A DNA stretch of 64,000 nt from Brevibacillus gelatini (GCF_003710935.1 NZ_RHHS01000015.1:186001-250000); one strand, 5' to 3'. Numbered from the stretch's first letter, positions 46,780-55,289 are shown. Numbers and translations: made by a program. Notes: generated from the letters alone by a model not told the origin.

Positions 46780-48733
46780 GCGCTTCCTCCTCTCGCAGCG
46801 ACAGAGCGATAACTCCCCCCAAATCTTCCTGTAAAAATGGCTCTACAGCGGCATCCAGCAACACTGGAACAAGTCGATTAAGGGCGAGCACGTCACGGGC
46901 CTGCCGCCAAAGCTCTATCTCGCTTTCCGGGCAAGGGCGAATCTGCACTTCTTTGGGATGGTCGGGCTGATCCAGCAAAACGGCCGATACCCTGACGATG
47001 GGAGCGAGCTGCTCATCCGGTATGCCCTGCTGTTTTTGCAGCGCCACTTGCAGCGCTTTTCGCAGTGCCGCCGCTTCATGCAAACCGACACTGCCAAACC
47101 AGTCTGGGCCAATCCCTACCCAATACACTGGGAAACCGCAAACATCCGCACCTTGGGCGATGCGAGGCTGCGCTTTCCCGATGGCCAGCGCGCGCAAGTA
47201 AAAACGACTCGGCTCATCTTGCAGCTCTGGCAGCTTCACGCAAGTTACCACAGGCGGCTGCAACTGCACCTGTTCAGCCAGCCTGGCTTGCAGGTAATGA
47301 TGCAACGCGCGGCACAGCGCCTCCGCTTTCGACTCACCTGCGCCTATGCCCCAGGCGTTCTCCTGTGTCCGGTCAGGCTCGCCGCCAAACAGATGGGCAT
47401 GAGCCGTCCGGATGCCACCCGCGCTGACAAGGCGGGACACGTACATTTCCGCCCCCAGCAAGCCCGCTTCCCTACGCGCTTCTTCATGGGTATACCCCGG
47501 ACATATGCAGGCAGGCAGCAGCTCCGCTGGCCCGTCAGCTACAGGATCGACTGCCTGCACCTGACACTCTGCAAGCGGCAACTGCACCAGCTCCCCTTCG
47601 TCCCAGATGTGGAAAATGCCGATGTCAGGTGAAGTCCACGCCTGAAAGGAAGCAAACAGATCCTTCCTTGGCGGCACGGCTTCCGCAAGCAACTCCTGTT
47701 CCTCTACTGCGACGGGAGGCAGACTTCCTGTAACGAGCGGATGCGCCATCGTCATTTGCCAGCTTCCCGAAAGCGTCTCCAGATCGAGCATGAACAGCTT
47801 GCTGTCCGGCTCCGTTTCTGCTATTCCGGTCACATGCTTGAACCATTCAAAGACAGCGACATTTGCCAGCAGGGCGGCAGTTGTAGCCGTAAACGGATGG
47901 TCACGCGGGTCTTCGTTCAAGGAAACGCGGTGCAAGCGGCGCAGAGCCGACTCCAGACACACTTGCGAGCCCGGGTGAACCAGCGGGCCAGCGAATCCCT
48001 TTTGCAGCAGCCCAAAGGCGGGAACGAACGTTTTTCCCATCTCCCGGCAGAGGGAATGCACGAGCTGCAGCTCGCTTTGCTCCAACTGATCCGCGACGTA
48101 CAATACCGCCGAAAACGGTGCAAGCACCTGCTCCCAGCCCGCTTTTCCCTGCTGCTTCCGCGAGATTTCCGTCAGTGTTGCCTCCGCATCCTTTTTCCTG
48201 GCATGTTCGTACAGCTCTGCCAGACGGCTGCGATTCACGTTCGCAGGATTGGTCAGCACGTAATGAACATGCGGGCAGCCCGACTCCCACAACGCGTGAA
48301 TCAAGGCCAGTAAAAAAGGGCCTGCCCCTACGGCGAGCGGTTTTTGCTGCCGATACAGCTGAAAGGCATAACCGCCTGAGCCTGCCAGATGCTCGACCAA
48401 GCCGATCTGCGCGGAAAATTGCTCCACAACTTCAGCCGACAACTGGTGAGGCTTGCGCGCGCTGACGTCGCGGGCAAATCCGTTTTGCAGCAGACTGTTG
48501 GCGATTCGATAAATCTGGGTCTGGTATTCCTCCGGCAAGTCAGCGGTGATCTCAGCCAGCGTATATTCCCCGTTGAAGATCGGCAACAGCTTCTGGACCC
48601 ATTGATCGATCATTTCTCCTTCCATGCGAAACGTCCCGACGTTATTGCGAAAGTACACGCTGCCGTCGGGACTCGGCAAAAAAAACGTATCCCGGTTCAC
48701 TGCCAGACGCATCGATGGATTCAGTTTGACCAT
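46772..48733 (-). CDS. Thiazole-containing bacteriocin maturation protein, TIGR03693-like
   Basis: A 653-residue protein matching what I know of the ThiF-like heterocycloanthracin maturation family (TIGR03693), found with YcaO/SagB genes in Bacillus. ATG at 48733 follows GGAGGAGGAGC. It begins with a region like MRLAVNRDTFFLP and FRMEGEMIDQWVQ, then an E1/ThiF-like middle. I see no Walker-type or complete adenylation motif, so it may be a scaffold or leader-recognition partner. It lies first among the three enzymes, 152 bases after the precursor and behind a hairpin. Confidence 0.85.
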   Translation of the reverse strand: MVKLNPSMRLAVNRDTFFLPSPDGSVYFRNNVGTFRMEGEMIDQWVQKLLPIFNGEYTLAEITADLPEEYQTQIYRIANSLLQNGFARDVSARKPHQLSAEVVEQFSAQIGLVEHLAGSGGYAFQLYRQQKPLAVGAGPFLLALIHALWESGCPHVHYVLTNPANVNRSRLAELYEHARKKDAEATLTEISRKQQGKAGWEQVLAPFSAVLYVADQLEQSELQLVHSLCREMGKTFVPAFGLLQKGFAGPLVHPGSQVCLESALRRLHRVSLNEDPRDHPFTATTAALLANVAVFEWFKHVTGIAETEPDSKLFMLDLETLSGSWQMTMAHPLVTGSLPPVAVEEQELLAEAVPPRKDLFASFQAWTSPDIGIFHIWDEGELVQLPLAECQVQAVDPVADGPAELLPACICPGYTHEEARREAGLLGAEMYVSRLVSAGGIRTAHAHLFGGEPDRTQENAWGIGAGESKAEALCRALHHYLQARLAEQVQLQPPVVTCVKLPELQDEPSRFYLRALAIGKAQPRIAQGADVCGFPVYWVGIGPDWFGSVGLHEAAALRKALQVALQKQQGIPDEQLAPIVRVSAVLLDQPDHPKEVQIRPCPESEIELWRQARDVLALNRLVPVLLDAAVEPFLQEDLGGVIALSLREEEAHG

Positions 48734-48836
48734 GCTCCTCCTCCTTGCTTGGCTGTAGTCGCCACTTCGCACTATGAGGGTGTCACGGTCATTTTATGTC
48801 GAACGATTTGTCCGAAATGCCCGCGGGAAAAAGCCG

Positions 48837-48874
48837 AAAAGCTCCTGCCAGGTCACAGCCTGACGGGAGCTTTT
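48837..48874 (-). terminator. Hairpin between precursor and maturation genes
   Basis: AAAAGCTCC (48837-48845) pairs with GGAGCTTTT (48866-48874), with inner CCAGG/CCTG pairs. A short T stretch follows on the minus strand. Likely a partial terminator keeping the precursor more abundant than the enzymes. Confidence 0.65.
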
Positions 48875-48885
48875 GTTGTGAACGG

Positions 48886-49128
48886 CTAGAAGCAACGGGC
48901 GCACGACGTGCAAGGGAAAAAGCACGGAAAGAAGCAGGTGCCAATACAACTGCAAAAGCAACTGCACGAACAACTGCATCGTGCGCATCGGGCACAGCGG
49001 CCGCAACGGCCACATCGGCTGCGAACCAGCATCGCTTCCTGTTCTTGTTCTTTATGCCAAGGAGTCACTTTCTCCGCCTTGAACTCCGAAGTCTTCAGCT
49101 TTCTGAGCTCTTTTTTAAAATCATCCAT
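48886..49128 (-). CDS. TOMM precursor peptide, heterocycloanthracin/sonorensin-like
   Basis: An 80-residue precursor. ATG at 49128 follows GGAGGTGAAGATCAG. The leader (about 1-36) is charged and begins MDDFKKELRKLKTSEF, like the MNQFQQELQALGVSDF-type leaders I recall in this family, with TPWHKEQEQEAM following. The core (about 37-80) has 15 cysteines in three blocks: Arg/Gly/Ala-x-Cys triplets (CGRC, CARC), a CSCSCSCFCSC run (51-61), and FFPC repeats (CFFPCFFPC, 65-73), ending TSCARCF. Alternate Cys/Ser/Thr should become thiazoles and oxazoles through the YcaO and SagB enzymes encoded downstream. Expected product: a heavily heterocyclised antibacterial peptide. Confidence 0.9.
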   Translation of the reverse strand: MDDFKKELRKLKTSEFKAEKVTPWHKEQEQEAMLVRSRCGRCGRCARCARCSCSCSCFCSCIGTCFFPCFFPCTSCARCF

Positions 49129-49150
49129 CTGATCTTCACCTCCGCCACTG

Positions 49151-49169
49151 CATGTAGCTACTCTACATG
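49151..49169 (-). repeat. Hairpin in the precursor leader
   Basis: CATGTAG-N5-CTACATG, perfect 7-base arms, ending about 10 bases before the precursor's ribosome binding site. It could stabilise the mRNA or be an operator. Confidence 0.5.
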
Positions 49170-49304
49170 TATGAAGCAGCGATAGGTATTCGTTCCGGCT
49201 GCAAACGCCCATTTTTGGCGGGACAACACCGGAAGCGCTCCGCCGCCGCTTGCGTCAAGAAACGGACAAAGCGCGTAAAATCCGGGCTAGTGGCTATCAT
49301 ATGG

Positions 49305-49333
49305 TTGATCGCGCTATGCTCGTACGATAAAAT
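49305..49333 (+). promoter_or_regulatory. Promoter of the TVP38-like gene
   Basis: TTGATC (49305-49310), 17 bases, TAAAAT (49328-49333), 41 bases before the start codon. Confidence 0.7.
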
Positions 49334-49374
49334 GAAGCGTTGCAGGGATTGTCAGAGAGGATGAGCGCGTCCGC

Positions 49375-50007
49375 ATGAAAAAATGGGTTCTGTTGTTCGG
49401 CTATGCCTTCGTCTTTTTGATCGGTTTTTGGCAAAAAGAGATGTTTTTGGACTGGATTGAAAGCGATTCCATTCAGCTTCTGCCGCTGATGTTTTTGGCG
49501 TCTGTTTTTCTTGGTTTGTTTCCGGTCATTCCGTTCGGCTTGTTCGCCGGAATGATGGGCGCGAAGTTCGGGCCGATTTGGGGTGCCTTCATCAACTGGA
49601 CAGGCTCTGTCGGCTCCGCGTGGCTGTTTTTCCTGTTTGTGCGCTACGGGTATCAACAAACCGGACGCCATTACCTGGCAAAATACCCGCGCCTGGCGCT
49701 GTTGACCCGTGCCTTCGAGCAAAACGCCTTCGTGGCTGTCCTGTTCGCCCGCCTCATCCCGTTCATCCCTTCGCCCGTCATCAACATTTACGCGGCGATC
49801 AGCGCGGTTCGCTTCCCGACTTTCGCGCTCGCGACCGCAATCGGAAAAATCCCGACCATGCTGGTGTTTGCCCTTTTGGGCGATCAACTGTTCCACAATG
49901 CCCAGCGTTCCCTGCTCACGCTCCTGGCTTATGCAGGCTTTCTCGGCATCGCCATCCTGCTCTACCGCAGATGGCAGACCCGCGGCAAGGCGAAGACGTC
50001 CTCGTAG
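49375..50007 (+). CDS. TVP38/TMEM64 family membrane protein
   Basis: A 210-residue membrane protein of the VTT/SNARE-associated (DedA-related) superfamily. About five or six hydrophobic segments; landmarks FPVIPFGLFAGMMGAKFGPIWG (split about 52-72) and FARLIPFIPSPVINIYAAIS (about 125-144), the family's proline-containing re-entrant motif. ATG at 49375; its ribosome binding site is weak (AGAGAGGA about 14 bases upstream). Divergent from the bacteriocin precursor. Probably lipid-related; not obviously an immunity gene. Confidence 0.87.
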   Translation: MKKWVLLFGYAFVFLIGFWQKEMFLDWIESDSIQLLPLMFLASVFLGLFPVIPFGLFAGMMGAKFGPIWGAFINWTGSVGSAWLFFLFVRYGYQQTGRHYLAKYPRLALLTRAFEQNAFVAVLFARLIPFIPSPVINIYAAISAVRFPTFALATAIGKIPTMLVFALLGDQLFHNAQRSLLTLLAYAGFLGIAILLYRRWQTRGKAKTSS

Positions 50008-50134
50008 CTCGCTCTCGCTGCTTATGCCGGACTGTAGAAAAACCCATACGGTTTATTTTTCCGGGACTGCCCTGCACGAAAACAACTGGGCTGCGCCGCA
50101 ATCGCTGGTACCAAAACCAATGCAGCAGACCGCG

Positions 50135-51334
50135 CTATTGGGAGTCCGTCCCGCGCGCAAAAGACAGCCCTTTCGCCGCCAAAGCATCCCGGAGCTGCTC
50201 CACCGCTTTCGGCCCCATGCCGTGTAGCTTGAGAAGCTCCGTCTCACTGACAGCCGTGAGCTGTTCCAGCCGCTCATACCCGGCCTGGGCAAGCGCCCGC
50301 AGCGCCGGCTTTGCCAGCTTGGGAAAATCAGTAGCCGTTTCGTTTTGCTTCCGATTCGTCAAGTCTGTCCCTCCTTCTGCTTTTTCGCCGTATTTGCCTG
50401 TCAACTCCGCCAAATACCTTTTCATGCTCGCCAAAAGCTCTGGTGAGCACAGCACTGTCACTTCCAGCCCCAACCCTATGAAGTATTTGGCAAAATAATC
50501 GAGGTCTCCCTCCGCGATGCTGCCTGCAAGCCAGCCCGTCCCATCCGGCCTTGTATGCAGGAGAGAAGCGGCCCACGCCTCCACTTCGCACATCTGCACC
50601 CCTGCCCTTGTCAGCTCTGCGTATACAGGGCTTCCCTCCTGCTCTGCGATCACGCGCTGCGACTTACGATTGGCCAGATGAACATCCCGCAAATCGAGCG
50701 GCTCCCACTCCGCCCCGGCAAACGCCGCAGCATGAATCCGGTCGCAACGGAATACACGATAATCTTCGTTTTGCCAGCAATAGGCCGGGCAGTACCACAG
50801 CCCGTTGCGCGTATAAATGCCGATCGGCTGAATGTGGCGGCTGGAGCGCCTTTCTCGTGATTCGTACTCGATGACCAGCACCTTCTGCTCAACGGCTGCT
50901 TCGAGCAGGATGGACAAATACGGCGATTCCGCCTGCCTTTTCGGCGTGACAAAATCTACCCGGTTCCTCATCTGGTCGATCCGCTCGCGCACGTCCGGCG
51001 GCATGCAGGCGTAAAATTTGCTCACGGCCGAAGCCGCTTCTGCCGCAAAGGGCAGCGAAGAATAATGGCGCAGCGCATGAATCGCAAAAAAGATGGCAAC
51101 CGCTTCTTCTTCGGAAAAAGCAATCGGCGGGAGGATGCGCTCCTTCAGCACGCGGTAGCCGCCATGAGGCCCTACCTCGGAGTAGAGCGGCACTCCCCAC
51201 TCGCTCAGTTCCTGCAAATCGCGCAGCATCGTCCGCTGCGAGACGCCAAACTCACGAGCCAGCTCTCCGACGGTAAACGAACGCTTGCGATTGACAGCCA
51301 TCAGCAGTTCGAGCAGGCGTTGTGATTTGGACAT
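50135..51334 (-). CDS. WYL-domain regulator with C-terminal helix-hairpin-helix tail
   Basis: A 399-residue YafY-type regulator. N-terminal winged HTH (about 1-60, VGELAREFGVSQRTMLRDL), a WYL ligand domain (about 130-230, with VIEYESRERRSSRHIQPIGIY and GLWYCPAYC), a WCX-type C-terminal domain (to about 320), then an extra ~55-residue helix-hairpin-helix unit (KLAKPALRALAQAGYERLEQL, LHGMGPKAVEQLRDAL) resembling the RNA polymerase alpha-CTD fold. ATG at 51334 follows AGAAGGA. Divergent from the alpha/beta hydrolase, 83 bases away, which it may control. Confidence 0.87.
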   Translation of the reverse strand: MSKSQRLLELLMAVNRKRSFTVGELAREFGVSQRTMLRDLQELSEWGVPLYSEVGPHGGYRVLKERILPPIAFSEEEAVAIFFAIHALRHYSSLPFAAEAASAVSKFYACMPPDVRERIDQMRNRVDFVTPKRQAESPYLSILLEAAVEQKVLVIEYESRERRSSRHIQPIGIYTRNGLWYCPAYCWQNEDYRVFRCDRIHAAAFAGAEWEPLDLRDVHLANRKSQRVIAEQEGSPVYAELTRAGVQMCEVEAWAASLLHTRPDGTGWLAGSIAEGDLDYFAKYFIGLGLEVTVLCSPELLASMKRYLAELTGKYGEKAEGGTDLTNRKQNETATDFPKLAKPALRALAQAGYERLEQLTAVSETELLKLHGMGPKAVEQLRDALAAKGLSFARGTDSQ

Positions 51335-51417
51335 TTGTCTCATTCCTTCTAACCATGACATGTTTTGTCACTATTATCTGCTACCATCAAGGTAAAGTCC
51401 AGTGAGGAGGAATGAAC

Positions 51418-52260
51418 ATGTCCCATGAACAACAGCCACAAACCCCAACGCGAAAATTTTTCCGCTCCGGCGAGATGCGCCTCTCGTATCTCGACTATGG
51501 CGGCGACAGCGAAAACGTACTGTTGCTGCTGCACGGGCATATGAACGATGCGCGAGTCTTCAGCACCTTTGCCGGACAGCTCACAGGCTGGCGTGTGCTC
51601 GCCCTGGACCAGCGCGGCCACGGCTGGAGCGATCATTCGCCGGAAAAAGATTACTCGCGAGCAGCCTATCTGCAAGACATCCTGGCTTTTGTCCAGTCCG
51701 AGCTTGGCGGACAGCCGGTCGTCATCCTCGGTCATTCTTTGGGCGGGCTCAATGCTTACCAGTTTGCCGCCCGCTATCCGCAATACGTGCGGGCTGCCAT
51801 CATCGAAGACATCGGCGCCGAAATCCAGGCAGACTTGTCTTTTGCCGAACGGCTCCCCGAACGCTCCGCTTCGCTTGCCCAATTGAAAGAAGCATTGAGG
51901 CAGGTCGGTGTGCGCGCCGTGGACTACTTTGCGGAAAGTGTGTTTGAGGATGAACGCGGCTTTGGCTTTCGTTCGGATTGCCCGGGAATGCGCATCTCGC
52001 AAGAGCACTGCAACGGAGCGTGGTGGGAAGACTGGCTGTCCTCGACTTGTCCCGTGCTGCTGATTCACGGCAAGCACAGCTTCGTCATGGACGAAGCACA
52101 TGCCCGGCTAATGGCCGCGCGCAGACCAAACACTGAGCTTGCCGTATTTGCCGAGTGCGGACACGATATTCATTCTGCGGACCCGGACGGCTTTTTTCAG
52201 GTCGTCAGCAAATTTCTCAAGACGGTGGATAGCTGTTTAGCGACAGATGAGAGGACCTAA
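51418..52260 (+). CDS. Alpha/beta hydrolase
   Basis: A 280-residue cytosolic hydrolase. Oxyanion segment LLLLHGHMNDAR, nucleophile elbow GHSLGG (Ser about 106), acid probably in LLIHGKHSF, and catalytic His in ECGHDIHSADP. ATG at 51418 is 7 bases after GGAGG; the ATG at 51412 is too close. Divergent from the WYL regulator. The substrate is unknown; an esterase or haloperoxidase-like role is possible. Confidence 0.88.
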   Translation: MSHEQQPQTPTRKFFRSGEMRLSYLDYGGDSENVLLLLHGHMNDARVFSTFAGQLTGWRVLALDQRGHGWSDHSPEKDYSRAAYLQDILAFVQSELGGQPVVILGHSLGGLNAYQFAARYPQYVRAAIIEDIGAEIQADLSFAERLPERSASLAQLKEALRQVGVRAVDYFAESVFEDERGFGFRSDCPGMRISQEHCNGAWWEDWLSSTCPVLLIHGKHSFVMDEAHARLMAARRPNTELAVFAECGHDIHSADPDGFFQVVSKFLKTVDSCLATDERT

Positions 52261-52460
52261 AAAATTCCAGACCCTAAACCAGATCGAACTGCAAATCTGC
52301 GCGGTGGCAAGGGCGGGGAATATTAGATTGTTAACAGAATATTATTATGGTAAACAAACGCAACTGCAAATGGGAAGACATTGTTGCCAGACTGTGTGAT
52401 TCCCCCGTATAGACAAGCCTTTCCTTTGCGAAACAGGCATGCTGTAACATTTTCACCGAC
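52261..52460. other. Intergenic region, nothing recognised
   Basis: About 200 bases between the hydrolase stop and the terminator of the convergent 112-residue gene. AT-rich around 52320-52350. No frame here has a ribosome binding site and no hairpin with a T-run follows the hydrolase. Confidence 0.5.
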
Positions 52461-52546
52461 AAAAAAGGCAGTGGCCTGCCTGGAGCGTGCTGCATCGCAT
52501 GCATGCGGCATACGGCACACTACTCCTGGCCGACCACTGCCCTTTT
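52461..52546 (-). terminator. Terminator of the 112-residue gene, long loop
   Basis: Minus-strand GGCAGTGG (52541-52534) pairs with CCACTGCC (52474-52467), followed by six T. The loop is about 60 bases and contains a GCATGC-rich inner hairpin. Confidence 0.6.
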
Positions 52547-52579
52547 GTTTTGGAGCCTGAAAAGAATGTTCGCCACCCG

Positions 52580-52918
52580 CTACCTGCCTCGCCTGACAAG
52601 CGTACTGCCCTTCCAGTCGAAGACGAGCGGTGCGCCTTTTGCTTCCGGCTCCCAGCCTTGCGCCACCGCTTCCGTGATGATCGCCTCCACATCAGATGGC
52701 TTGATGGCCCGGCGTTCGCGCGTTGGCAGGAAGCCGTCTGCACCTGCCAATCTCGCGTCATGCACGTCTGCCTTGGCATAGACGCGAATCAACTGTCCCG
52801 TTCCTTCCGCATGCTGAATCGTGGCGACAATCATCCCGTCCGCAGCGGGGCTGACCACCCAGCGATAATCGGTTTGCCCTACGGTCATTTTCCTCGTGCC
52901 TTTTTTGCTTAACGCCAT
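52580..52918 (-). CDS. Hypothetical protein, 112 residues
   Basis: A small soluble protein I do not recognise. ATG at 52918 follows AGGGGGAAGGC. It begins with a basic stretch (MALSKKGTRK), has a beta-rich centre (YRWVVSPAADGMIVATIQ), then a mixed helix region (PSDVEAIITEAVAQGWEPEA) and a C-terminal strand ending LVFDWKGSTLVRRGR. No signal or membrane segment. The 26-base gap to the membrane protein gene suggests an operon. Confidence 0.7.
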   Translation of the reverse strand: MALSKKGTRKMTVGQTDYRWVVSPAADGMIVATIQHAEGTGQLIRVYAKADVHDARLAGADGFLPTRERRAIKPSDVEAIITEAVAQGWEPEAKGAPLVFDWKGSTLVRRGR

Positions 52919-52944
52919 GCCTTCCCCCTGTTTTTCCCTTTCTC

Positions 52945-53529
52945 TCACTTTTGTCGTTGTTCATGGTGCATCGGTTCGGCAGACCGCTCGTCTGACTCGG
53001 ACGGCGCAAAGCTCATCGCCTGAAACCAGACAAACACAGCGAGCAGCAGCAAAGCCCCGACGACGGGATGCCGCAGCACAAGCAACGTTGCGGACGGTTC
53101 CGCCTTCTTCTGTTCAAGCAGTTGCCACCGCTCCATCAACAAAAGACACGCCGTGTACAGCATCACCAGAAAAAACAAAAGCGGTTCCGCCTGCTCCAAC
53201 GTTATCATTTCCCCAAGCATGGCCCCCATCATGCCTGCCATCAGCCCGGACAACGTGCCTTCGATCACGGTCAGCGCCGATAAAGGCAAGCCCACGAAAA
53301 AGCCTGCCACTGCACCAGCCGACATCCCCCACAATGTGGAACGGGACAGACTCCCCTGAAAGGCAAGTCCAAACAGCATGCCCGCGATCAGCCCGATCAG
53401 CATCCCGACCGCCATGGCGCTTACCATCCCGTGCATTTGCTGTATATGCCCTCTCCTGCGCCAAACCAGCCAGGCAAACCAGACGTAGGCGATGATGACA
53501 AACACAAAAATCTGGGAAACGGCGCTCAT
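52945..53529 (-). CDS. Hypothetical membrane protein, 194 residues
   Basis: An integral membrane protein with about five hydrophobic segments. The middle ones are very rich in Gly, Ala and Met (AMAVGMLIGLIAGMLFGLAF; LSGLMAGMMGAMLGEM) and form glycine-zipper-like repeats of two related halves. The C-terminal tail ends in a His/Gln-rich hydrophilic stretch. ATG follows GAGGTGATTTC. Probably cotranscribed with the 112-residue gene. No family recognised. Confidence 0.7.
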   Translation of the reverse strand: MSAVSQIFVFVIIAYVWFAWLVWRRRGHIQQMHGMVSAMAVGMLIGLIAGMLFGLAFQGSLSRSTLWGMSAGAVAGFFVGLPLSALTVIEGTLSGLMAGMMGAMLGEMITLEQAEPLLFFLVMLYTACLLLMERWQLLEQKKAEPSATLLVLRHPVVGALLLLAVFVWFQAMSFAPSESDERSAEPMHHEQRQK

Positions 53530-53750
53530 GAAATCACCTCTGCCTATGAGTCCCTCTTTACACCGTATGAACGGACGGAGAAAAACAGGACAAGAACAGA
53601 CGGCGGCTCCCTGGCGCTTGCGTGTTCTGCGCAGACGGTTGCATTGCTCTGGCTTTCGTCCCAGCCAGCATCCATGACCGAAGCGACCTCACGAGTGCAA
53701 TCGAACAGCCAATGCCATCGTGATGCGAGCTGCCGTAACCAGCTTCCTGC

Positions 53751-55229
53751 TTACAGCTCGATAACCTTCGTCGCGATATTTTTGCAAAACTCGCTGTCAT
53801 GCTCGACAAACAAAATCGTCGGTGCATGCTGCAAAAGCAGTTCCTCGATCTGCATGCGCGAAATGACGTCGATAAAGTTCAGCGGCTCATCCCATACGTA
53901 CAGATGCGCCCGTTCGCACAAGCTTTTGGCGATCAGCACCTTTTTCTTCTGTCCCCCGCTGAACGCAGCCATATCTTTTTCAAATTGCACGCGGGAAAAA
54001 TCAAGCTTGCGCAGTATCGCCTTGAACAAGCTTTCGTCCAGCCCGTTGCTTCTGGCGAAGTCGGTCAAATTGCCCTGCAAGTGCGACGTATCCTGGGAGA
54101 CGTAGGAAATTTTCAGTTGGCTTCCTTTGCGGAACGTTCCCGTATAGCTCACGTCCTCGCCGCAGATCAGCTTGAGGATACTCGACTTGCCCGAGCCGTT
54201 TTTCCCTGCCAGCGCGATTCGCTCCCCTTGGGAAATCGAAAAACGGATACCGCTTGTTACCTGCTTGTCACCGTAAAAAATCCCGACGTCCACCAGCTCG
54301 ACCAGGCGATCTTTATGGTACGCCAGCGGCGCAATTTTTAACGTATCGCTCTGCTCCACGTTTTTCAGCAGCCTGGACTTTTCCTCGATAGCTGCATGCT
54401 GCCGCTGCTCCAGTGATTTGGCGCGCTTCATCATTTTCGCTGCCTTGTGGCCGATGTACCCTTTGTCGACTTTGGAGCCGGAATTTCGCGTGCCGTTTTT
54501 CGTTTTTTCCACCGCATGCGACCAGTTGCTGGTGCGTTTGGCGGCTTCGGACAGCCGTTTGATGTCCTTTTTCAGCCGCTCGTTTTCGGCCAGCTCGTAG
54601 TTGTCCTGCCGCTCCTTGTTTTCCCACCACGTTGAAAAATTGCCTTTTTGAATCTCGATGTTCGTCTTGTTGATGGACAGAATGTGGTCGACGCAGTTGT
54701 CGAGAAAAGCTCTGTCGTGGGAGACGAGAATAAAGCCGCTTTTCGTCTGGAGATAGTCGCTCACGAGCTTTCTGCCAGCCATGTCCAGATGGTTCGTCGG
54801 CTCATCGATCAGCAAAAAGCTGTTTTCCTTCAAAAACAACGCCGCAAGCAGCACCTTCGTCTGCTCGCCGTTGGACAACGTCGCAAACGGCCGTTCCAAC
54901 ACTTCCTCGTCCATCTGCAAATAGGAAAACTCGCGCAAAAGCTCCCAATGCAGATAATCGGGAATCATTTCCTGGATGATCTCTGCGGTGATCCGCTCCT
55001 TGTTTTCGATTGGATACGGAAAATATTCGAACTGCACCTGCGCCGAGATCGTGCCGCTGTATTCATAGCGCCCGAGCAGCAGGTTCAGAAATGTCGTCTT
55101 CCCTCTGCCGTTCCTTCCGGTAAAGCCCAGCTTCCAATCGGTATCGATCTGGAAGCTCACGTTTTCAAATATGTTATCGAAACTGCCGTCGTAGGCAAAA
55201 GTCAGATTCGTCACTTTGATGGTCGACAT
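53751..55229 (-). CDS. ABC-F ribosomal protection protein, Lsa-like
   Basis: A 492-residue cytosolic ABC-F ATPase with two ABC domains and no membrane segments. Walker A GRNGRGKTT (about 40) and GKNGSGKSS (about 335); signatures LSNGEQTK and FSGGQKKK; Walker B LLIDEPTNHLD and YVWDEPLNFID. The charged inter-domain linker (about 190-290) forms the arm that reaches the ribosomal peptidyl transferase site. Length and linker resemble Lsa/Vga-type proteins, which give resistance to lincosamides, pleuromutilins and streptogramin A. ATG at 55229 lies 8 bases after GGGGGG. Control by the attenuator leader upstream supports a drug-inducible resistance role. Confidence 0.9.
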   Translation of the reverse strand: MSTIKVTNLTFAYDGSFDNIFENVSFQIDTDWKLGFTGRNGRGKTTFLNLLLGRYEYSGTISAQVQFEYFPYPIENKERITAEIIQEMIPDYLHWELLREFSYLQMDEEVLERPFATLSNGEQTKVLLAALFLKENSFLLIDEPTNHLDMAGRKLVSDYLQTKSGFILVSHDRAFLDNCVDHILSINKTNIEIQKGNFSTWWENKERQDNYELAENERLKKDIKRLSEAAKRTSNWSHAVEKTKNGTRNSGSKVDKGYIGHKAAKMMKRAKSLEQRQHAAIEEKSRLLKNVEQSDTLKIAPLAYHKDRLVELVDVGIFYGDKQVTSGIRFSISQGERIALAGKNGSGKSSILKLICGEDVSYTGTFRKGSQLKISYVSQDTSHLQGNLTDFARSNGLDESLFKAILRKLDFSRVQFEKDMAAFSGGQKKKVLIAKSLCERAHLYVWDEPLNFIDVISRMQIEELLLQHAPTILFVEHDSEFCKNIATKVIEL

Positions 55230-55248
55230 TCCATCATCCCCCCTGGAT

Positions 55249-55289
55249 AAAAATAGAAGAGCTGCAAGAAAGTTACTCTCTTGCAGCTC
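55249..55289 (-). terminator. Attenuator terminator upstream of the ABC-F gene
   Basis: Minus-strand GAGCTGCAAGA (55289-55279) pairs perfectly with TCTTGCAGCTC (55269-55259), loop of 9, followed by TTCTATTTTT. It lies 20 bases before the ABC-F start, so by default it should stop transcription. Confidence 0.92.

Noticed and set aside
48886..49020. Short GC-rich repeats resembling a repeat array
   Set aside because: They encode the Cys-x-x core of the precursor in frame.
48796..49185. Plus-strand frame covering the bacteriocin precursor
   Set aside because: Its repetitive Ala/Thr/Ala composition is the reverse reading of the Cys-rich core; the minus strand has the ribosome binding site, leader similarity and matching enzymes.
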